Below, in pieces: positions 59,485-64,000 of a DNA stretch of 64,000 nt. The DNA is taken from the NCBI RefSeq assembly GCF_030272615.1, contig NC_081415.1, forward strand, positions 629,215,240 through 629,279,239. The letters run 5' to 3'. A program made the translations under genes and the position numbers. How positions within the stretch are numbered: the stretch's first letter is position 1; each line of letters opens with the position of its first letter. The notes beneath the pieces were generated by a model that was not told where the DNA came from, did not search any database, and saw only the letters and a program-made list of their open reading frames with translations. This DNA is from Cryptomeria japonica (lineage: Eukaryota; Streptophyta; Pinopsida; Cupressales; Cupressaceae).

Positions 59485-59524
<40 letters not shown>
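59485..59524 (+). repeat. (TA)n microsatellite
   Basis: About 20 TA units in the long LTR. Confidence 0.95.
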
Positions 59525-59529
<5 letters not shown>

Positions 59530-61351
59530 ATATATTTTCCCTTATGATTGTTATTAGTAATTGTAGAATTATCCATAATTTAAGTTATTATTTAGATATG
59601 ATGTATATACATAATATGATATGTGTATATAAGTATATATTCATCGAATATATAATTATATACATATATTTATATTATTATATATATTTAATGTGATTTT
59701 TTTTAGAAATTGTATTATTTGGGAATTAAATTAATGATGTTTTTGTGCAAAATGTATTTATTAATATGGGATGTTTTATTCATTAAGTTATTATGATTTT
59801 GCTTGTTCAAAAATAAAAGGGGAAAATTGGTTATTTGCAGTTAGTTTAAATTCTAGCCTTATTAAATTAATAACAGATTTGAATTTCTTTTAAAAGTGTG
59901 GTTGTGTTTTGTTAAATTAAATGTTGAATTGCAAGTATATAATGATTTTATTATTTTCAAAATATTGTTTGAATTATGATCTTAGTGAATTTGGTATTTC
60001 TTAGCAAGAGCTTGATTTCATTGCAATTCTTGTAAATGTTAGTTGTCATGTTGTAGTGGTTGTTGTACCCTCTTGATCATGTGTTTCCTTATTACCTTGT
60101 TGTTTTAAACCATGTTGTGTTATGTTCCATATGGTTAACCAAGGGTTAGTAATATTGTGTTTTCGTCACCTATTTTTTATAGTGGTTATATGGCTGTCAG
60201 TATCGCCATAGGATTCTCGTAGAGAGACTGTGTTTGTATAGTGTCCTATGGGAGAGTGGCTTTTGAGTGGGGGTCGTGCCTCAAGTGGTTAGCTGGATAA
60301 CCCCTTGAAAGTGAGTTAATAAGTGATAACCTAATTTAATTGATTAGGGGTTGGGTAGTTCTTAGCATTAAATAAGATATTGTACGCTGTGCATGGTTGA
60401 GTGCTCGTAGATGTAGTGGGAAGACCTAGAATGGAAAACCGACCACCTTGTTTTCACAAAGGGTTGGTAGGGTCCGCATGAGTCTTGGATGGAACTGGGG
60501 GTTCAGGAAAGGTTACCAGGATAACCTAGGTTGGGAGTCGGAACCTATGGAGGCCTATCTAGGGTAACCATCACAAGCTATGTAATGACACTCTCTCTTT
60601 AGGGTTACTAGTGTATTGTGATGTTGAGTTCACTTGAGTATTGTGGAGTCACACTTGTATTGTCAACCATGTTTTGCTTGTGCTTTCTTGAGGGTCTTCT
60701 ACTATCTCCTAGCACAGTGGGGTGGTTCCATTTTGGGATCACATGGTCAGGTGGTAGTGCCACTTCCCATCGGATATGTATGTTCGTGCCTTCATGCGAG
60801 GATTGGCTTCGAAGATATTTTCATGGTTCATGATTCTTGTACCATCTCATGTTGAAGAGTTTTGTATTTGAGACCTACGTGGTCATTTGTATCAGTGGAT
60901 TATGTTACCTTGGCATTTGGTAGAGATGTAATCTTATATGTATTATTGGAAGCCATGTAAATGATGATTTATGTAATCTTTGTTTGTATGGATGTTTATT
61001 ATATCAGTTATGTTTATTCAATGTGTAAATGTTTTCTTCAAAAGAAATATATTGTAATACTTTTAATCTTCCAATGATGAAATCTGTTGTATGAATATGA
61101 TTTATTGTGATCATTAAGTAATTGATGGATAATTGGATTAACCTTAATAATGGGATTTAACCTTTTGAATAATTCTTCATTGGTAACCCTTTAGGAATTC
61201 TTTGTGTTAGACTTATGCTTGTGTAATAAATGTGCAATGTAGTAATTAAAGCACTTTAGTTGGATTAAACTTTTATAAAAAAAAAATGTTTCTCCCTTAG
61301 TTGGTTAGTTGTGTGGTTTTTCCTTTAGAGTTCCTGGCGGGGCATTACATT

Positions 61352-61363
61352 TGGTATCAGAGC
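61352..61363 (+). promoter_or_regulatory. primer-binding site of the Ty3/gypsy element
   Basis: TGGTATCAGAGC, two bases after the LTR end. Confidence 0.92.
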
Positions 61364-61473
61364 CCATGTTTCAACACTAGGTACTCTGGTTTTAAATTGA
61401 GCCCATTCAACTTGACCTTTTGGTTAGGTCTTAGTGTTTGTGTTTCCCTTGTTAGTATCCTTGTTGTAGATCT

Positions 61474-61834
61474 TGTTAGGGTTTCAAACAGATCCAAAGC
61501 AAATATGGACTAACAATTATATGTAGATTTAAATACAAAAGATAAAGAAATAAAACATGACATAGATAACACAGAGATTTAACATGGTTCACCCAGAATG
61601 GGTTATGTCCACCATACACAGTCGTCCAATCTTTCTTATTATCCAGAAAAAATAGTACATCAACCTTACAATGCCTTAAGCATCCCAGCCACTTATAACA
61701 TGCGTTTTTAGGGCAAAAACAAAATCGGCCTTTTTAGGTTTTATTACAATGTCGGTTTTCATCAAAAAAAATACCCCGGCAAGGATACGTGCTGAGTGCA
61801 CATTACTTTTCTGATTAGTCACCACATTTCAACA
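61474..61834 (-). mobile_element. solo LTR of the Tork-like copia family
   Basis: Reverse complement of the LTR at 34263-34631: it starts TGTTAGGGTTTCAAACAG and ends CACATTTCAACA. It is flanked by the 5-bp target duplication GATCT (61469-61473, 61835-61839). It lies in the leader of the Ty3/gypsy element, between primer site and gag. It differs from the full-length element's LTRs mainly near its right end (about 61765-61810). Confidence 0.93.
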
Positions 61835-61870
61835 GATCTAAACCTTTATCTCTTATGCAGTGATAGGATC

Positions 61871-63160
61871 ATGGCTAGGAAAGCCAAAGGTTTTGGTTGT
61901 GTTGGTGGCCGCAATAGAGGTAGAGGTGGGGGATGTGGTCAAGGTTCAGGCCATCATAGTCCTTCACCACAACCCACTCATGTGAGTGTGGAGCAGGATC
62001 ATTTTGTTCATTAGAATGAGTAGCACACAATGGAGCAGGTTCCCAAAAGGGGAGAGCTAAGGCAGATGTTCTAGGAGGTGTTAGCTATACTAGACCCTAT
62101 ACCTGAGGCCGAACAGCCTATCCATGATCAGGTGGGAGAGTCACATCAGTAGAATCTTGAGGAGAGGGAGAGAGAGAGGTCTCCCAGGAGGAGAGAGGTC
62201 CCAGTAGACCAGGACTCAGTTACTTTGGGGCACATGAGAGATTTGATGAGATCCCATCCTCCTTCCTTTGGCAGTTTGGGTACCAGTCTTGAGGCAGAGA
62301 CCTGGTTGATTAGTGTAGATCGATGTTTTTCCATGCATCTGTATGGCAGTAACACCAAGGCCAGATGCGCCATCATACGTCTCGATAATTTTGCTTCTAT
62401 CTAGTGATGGTTGGAGAAAGAGAGGATTGGTTTGAACATTAACATCGTGACTTGAGAGATTTTCCAGGAGAGATTTAGGGCACGCTTTCTCTCACCTCAG
62501 TGGAGACAGTCTCAGGCAGATGAGTTTTATGCATTACACCAGTTTGGCATGTATGTGGATCAGTTTGAGCATAGTTTTGTTGAGCTCAAATAGTATGTTG
62601 GTATCAAGAATGATGAGGCGATGTTAGTCTAGCACTTCTTGAAGGGACTAAAAGACCACATTAGTGGAGGAGTGAGGGTGTTTGATCCTGTTTCAGTAGA
62701 GATTATCGTGGTGAAAGCCAGGCTGGTAGAGAAGAATCTTGGTCATGCTCATGGTGGTCTATCTAGAGTGCAGATTGAGAGTGTGCCTTACGGTGGTTCC
62801 AGAGTTAGAGGGAATTAATCCTAGACTGCTGCACCTTTTAGGAGTTTTCAGGAACCCGCTAAGGGTGGGTAGCAATAGCAAAGTTTTCAGTCAAGGCTAA
62901 AGCAATTTCAGGGCCAGCAGAGTGGCAACTCTCATTCTAAGAAGAATAGGAACTAGAAAAGGAGTAGGTAGAGCTTTCCAGGGAAGTTCTCTCAGGGTAC
63001 ATCTTAGCCCCTAGTAGGGGAAGCTTCCAGCAGCCTAGTGGATCGTCTGGAGGTAGAGGACCTAATAAAGGAGCTTGTTTCACTTGTGGTCAGTTTAGCC
63101 ACATAGCCACTCAGTGCCCTCAACATTCTCATCAGACGAGTAGTCAGAGGCCAGTAGCAT
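61871..63160 (+). pseudogene. Ty3/gypsy gag with zinc knuckle
   Basis: Starts at ATG 61871 with a Gly/Arg-rich stretch ('GGRNRGRGGG'). The capsid-like Retrotrans_gag domain includes 'AETWLISVDRCFSMHLYG' (62294-62347), 'FRARFLSPQWRQSQADEFYA' (62473-62532) and 'FLKGLKDHISGGVRVFDP'. A zinc knuckle 'CFTCGQFSHIATQC' lies at about 63075-63116 (Ser where Gly is usual). Numerous TAG codons break it (62012, 62021, 62069, 62150, 62401 and others) and the frame shifts between about 62990 and 63060. Confidence 0.9.
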
Positions 63161-63700
63161 TGTAGCCGACAGTAGGGGATGTAGGTACATCCCATAGGAT
63201 TTTTGTGGCACCTAATGACGGCCAAGCTAAGCACCAGGGTACAATGATCGAGACTACAGGTGTGTTGGGTGGTATTCCTATCTCTATATTTTTTGACTTT
63301 GGTGATTTTGATTCTTTCATTTCTTCCTCCATTGTGGAGTGATACAGGCTCGCGTCTTCTAGATAGGGAGATAGGTGGCAAGTAGACCTGGTTACTGGTT
63401 TGTGTGTGTCCGTAGATACCTTCATTCCCAATTGTGAGTTGGACCTAGGACCCTTCATTACTTCAGTTGACCTTCAAGTCAATCCTTTGGGGTCTTATGG
63501 AGTTGAGTTGGGAATGGATTGGTTGGCATCTCACAGTGCTCATGTATACTATTATCAGAAGACAATGGAGTGTTTACATGATCATGGCAGAAAAGTGGGG
63601 ATCATTGGAGTTCAAAGATCGATATCCTTACGTATGATTTCCACTATGCAACTTAAGCGGTGTATGTGTCGAGGGTGTCATCTTTTTGCAGTTGCTATTA
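63161..63700 (+). pseudogene. Ty3/gypsy aspartic protease
   Basis: The active-site region reads 'PISIFFDFGDFDSFISSSIV' (63272-63331), in which the usual Asp-Ser-Gly is Asp-Phe-Gly. The conserved C-terminal 'YGVELGMDWLASHSAHV' follows (63498-63548). This is the RVP_2-type protease of plant Ty3/gypsy elements. TGA and TAG codons occur near 63340 and 63363. Confidence 0.9.
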
Positions 63701-64000
63701 AGGATGTGGATGAGGAAGAGAGTCGAGAAATCATTCTTGATGGTCGCCCTATTCTTAGAGAGTATGCTGATGTGTTTCCTATGGAAATTCTTGATATGCC
63801 TCCAAAGCAGGACATAGACTTTCGCATTGACTTGGTTCCTAGTGCGGAACCTATTTTGAGAGCTCCATATCGGATGACTACTCAGGAGTTGAGTGAGTTG
63901 AAGTTGCAGATGGATGAATTGATGGCCAAAGGGTTCATTTGTCTTGGTGTTTCTCCTTGTGGTGCGCTAGTTATCTTTGTTAAGAATAAGGATGGTTCTC
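63701..64000 (+). pseudogene. Ty3/gypsy reverse transcriptase, N-terminal start
   Basis: Open from about 63600 to the window end. It includes 'LREYADVFPMEILDMPPKQD', 'IDFRIDLVPSAEPILRAPYR', 'MDELMAKGFI' and 'VIFVKNKDGS', the conserved entry to the RT palm. The catalytic YxDD would lie outside the window. Confidence 0.93.

Larger units (their letters stand above)
57477..61349 (+). repeat. 5' LTR of the long-LTR Ty3/gypsy element
   Basis: The border TGTAGTGCCCC follows copia RNase H sequence. The end GGGGCATTACA is followed by the primer site. The LTR is AT-rich and non-coding. It includes a (TA)n run (59485-59524), a palindrome TTGGTAGCAATGCTACCAA (59351-59369) and a GC-richer last kilobase. 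Since only one LTR is visible, the length rests on the terminal motifs and the primer site. Confidence 0.82.
57477..64000 (+). mobile_element. Ty3/gypsy retrotransposon with a 3.9-kb LTR, truncated by the window end
   Basis: 5' LTR 57477-61349, primer-binding site, then gag, protease and the beginning of RT on the plus strand. The LTR ends are inverted (TGTAGTGCCCC and GGGGCATTACA, 10 of 11 matching). The RT text is of the chromovirus/Tekay-like type. Its target is the RNase H of the reverse-strand copia element. A solo LTR interrupts the leader. The 3' half is outside the window. Confidence 0.9.

Overview
This is a stretch of nuclear DNA from a seed plant with a large, transposon-rich genome. 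It is AT-rich, and almost every base can be assigned to nested, decayed transposable elements: Ty1/copia SIRE-like and Tork-like, Ty3/gypsy Tat-like and a long-LTR type, and a CACTA (En/Spm) DNA transposon. The style (multi-kilobase nests, old LTR pairs, SIRE-like LTRs with a C-run motif near the 3' end) suggests a gymnosperm, perhaps a conifer, but that is an impression and not a demonstrated identity. I see no intact host gene and no rRNA, tRNA or CRISPR.

Layout. A degenerate Tat-lineage Ty3/gypsy element forms the oldest layer I can recognise. Its gag end, protease and reverse transcriptase lie at 1.4-5.97 kb, and its RNase H, second RNase H and integrase at 41.19-43.67 kb. A solo copia LTR (2058-3172) interrupts the first part. 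The two halves are separated by one CACTA transposon of 35.2 kb (5976-41182), bounded by CACTA/TAGTG termini, about 36-bp imperfect terminal inverted repeats and a 3-bp target duplication ACA. Removing it re-joins the reverse transcriptase reading frame exactly.

Inside the CACTA element, left to right: transposase exons (7989-8668, resuming 15981-19549) split by a SIRE-like copia element (8669-15975, TSD AAGGT); a SET-domain gene with introns (20292-21915); fragments of an unrecognised dispersed repeat (22.2-23.5 kb); a second CACTA gene resembling plant Transposase_24/TNPA (23.8-25.9 kb); an exon of clathrin heavy chain (26.55-26.89 kb); a frame-preserved but stop-ridden reverse-strand ORF of about 980 codons (27900-30845); a small non-coding LTR retrotransposon (31345-34220, TSD ACCAT); a nearly complete Tork-like copia element (34263-39118, TSD ATTAG); and four more clathrin heavy chain exons running to the natural stop codon (39.87-40.69 kb). 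The transposon has therefore acquired, or is interleaved with, at least two host-type genes, SET-domain and clathrin.

Right side. A 7.9-kb LTR element with only gag and protease (44424-52318, TSD CTAGT) sits in the tail of the Tat element. From 53737 there is a chain of interrupted elements: a SIRE-like copia LTR plus gag; within that gag, a reverse-strand copia 3' end (55636-57476); within its RNase H, a Ty3/gypsy element with a 3.87-kb LTR (57477 to beyond the window), whose leader carries a solo LTR of the Tork-like family (61474-61834, TSD GATCT). All coding regions are broken, mostly by TAG/TGA codons as expected from decay of methylated cytosines.
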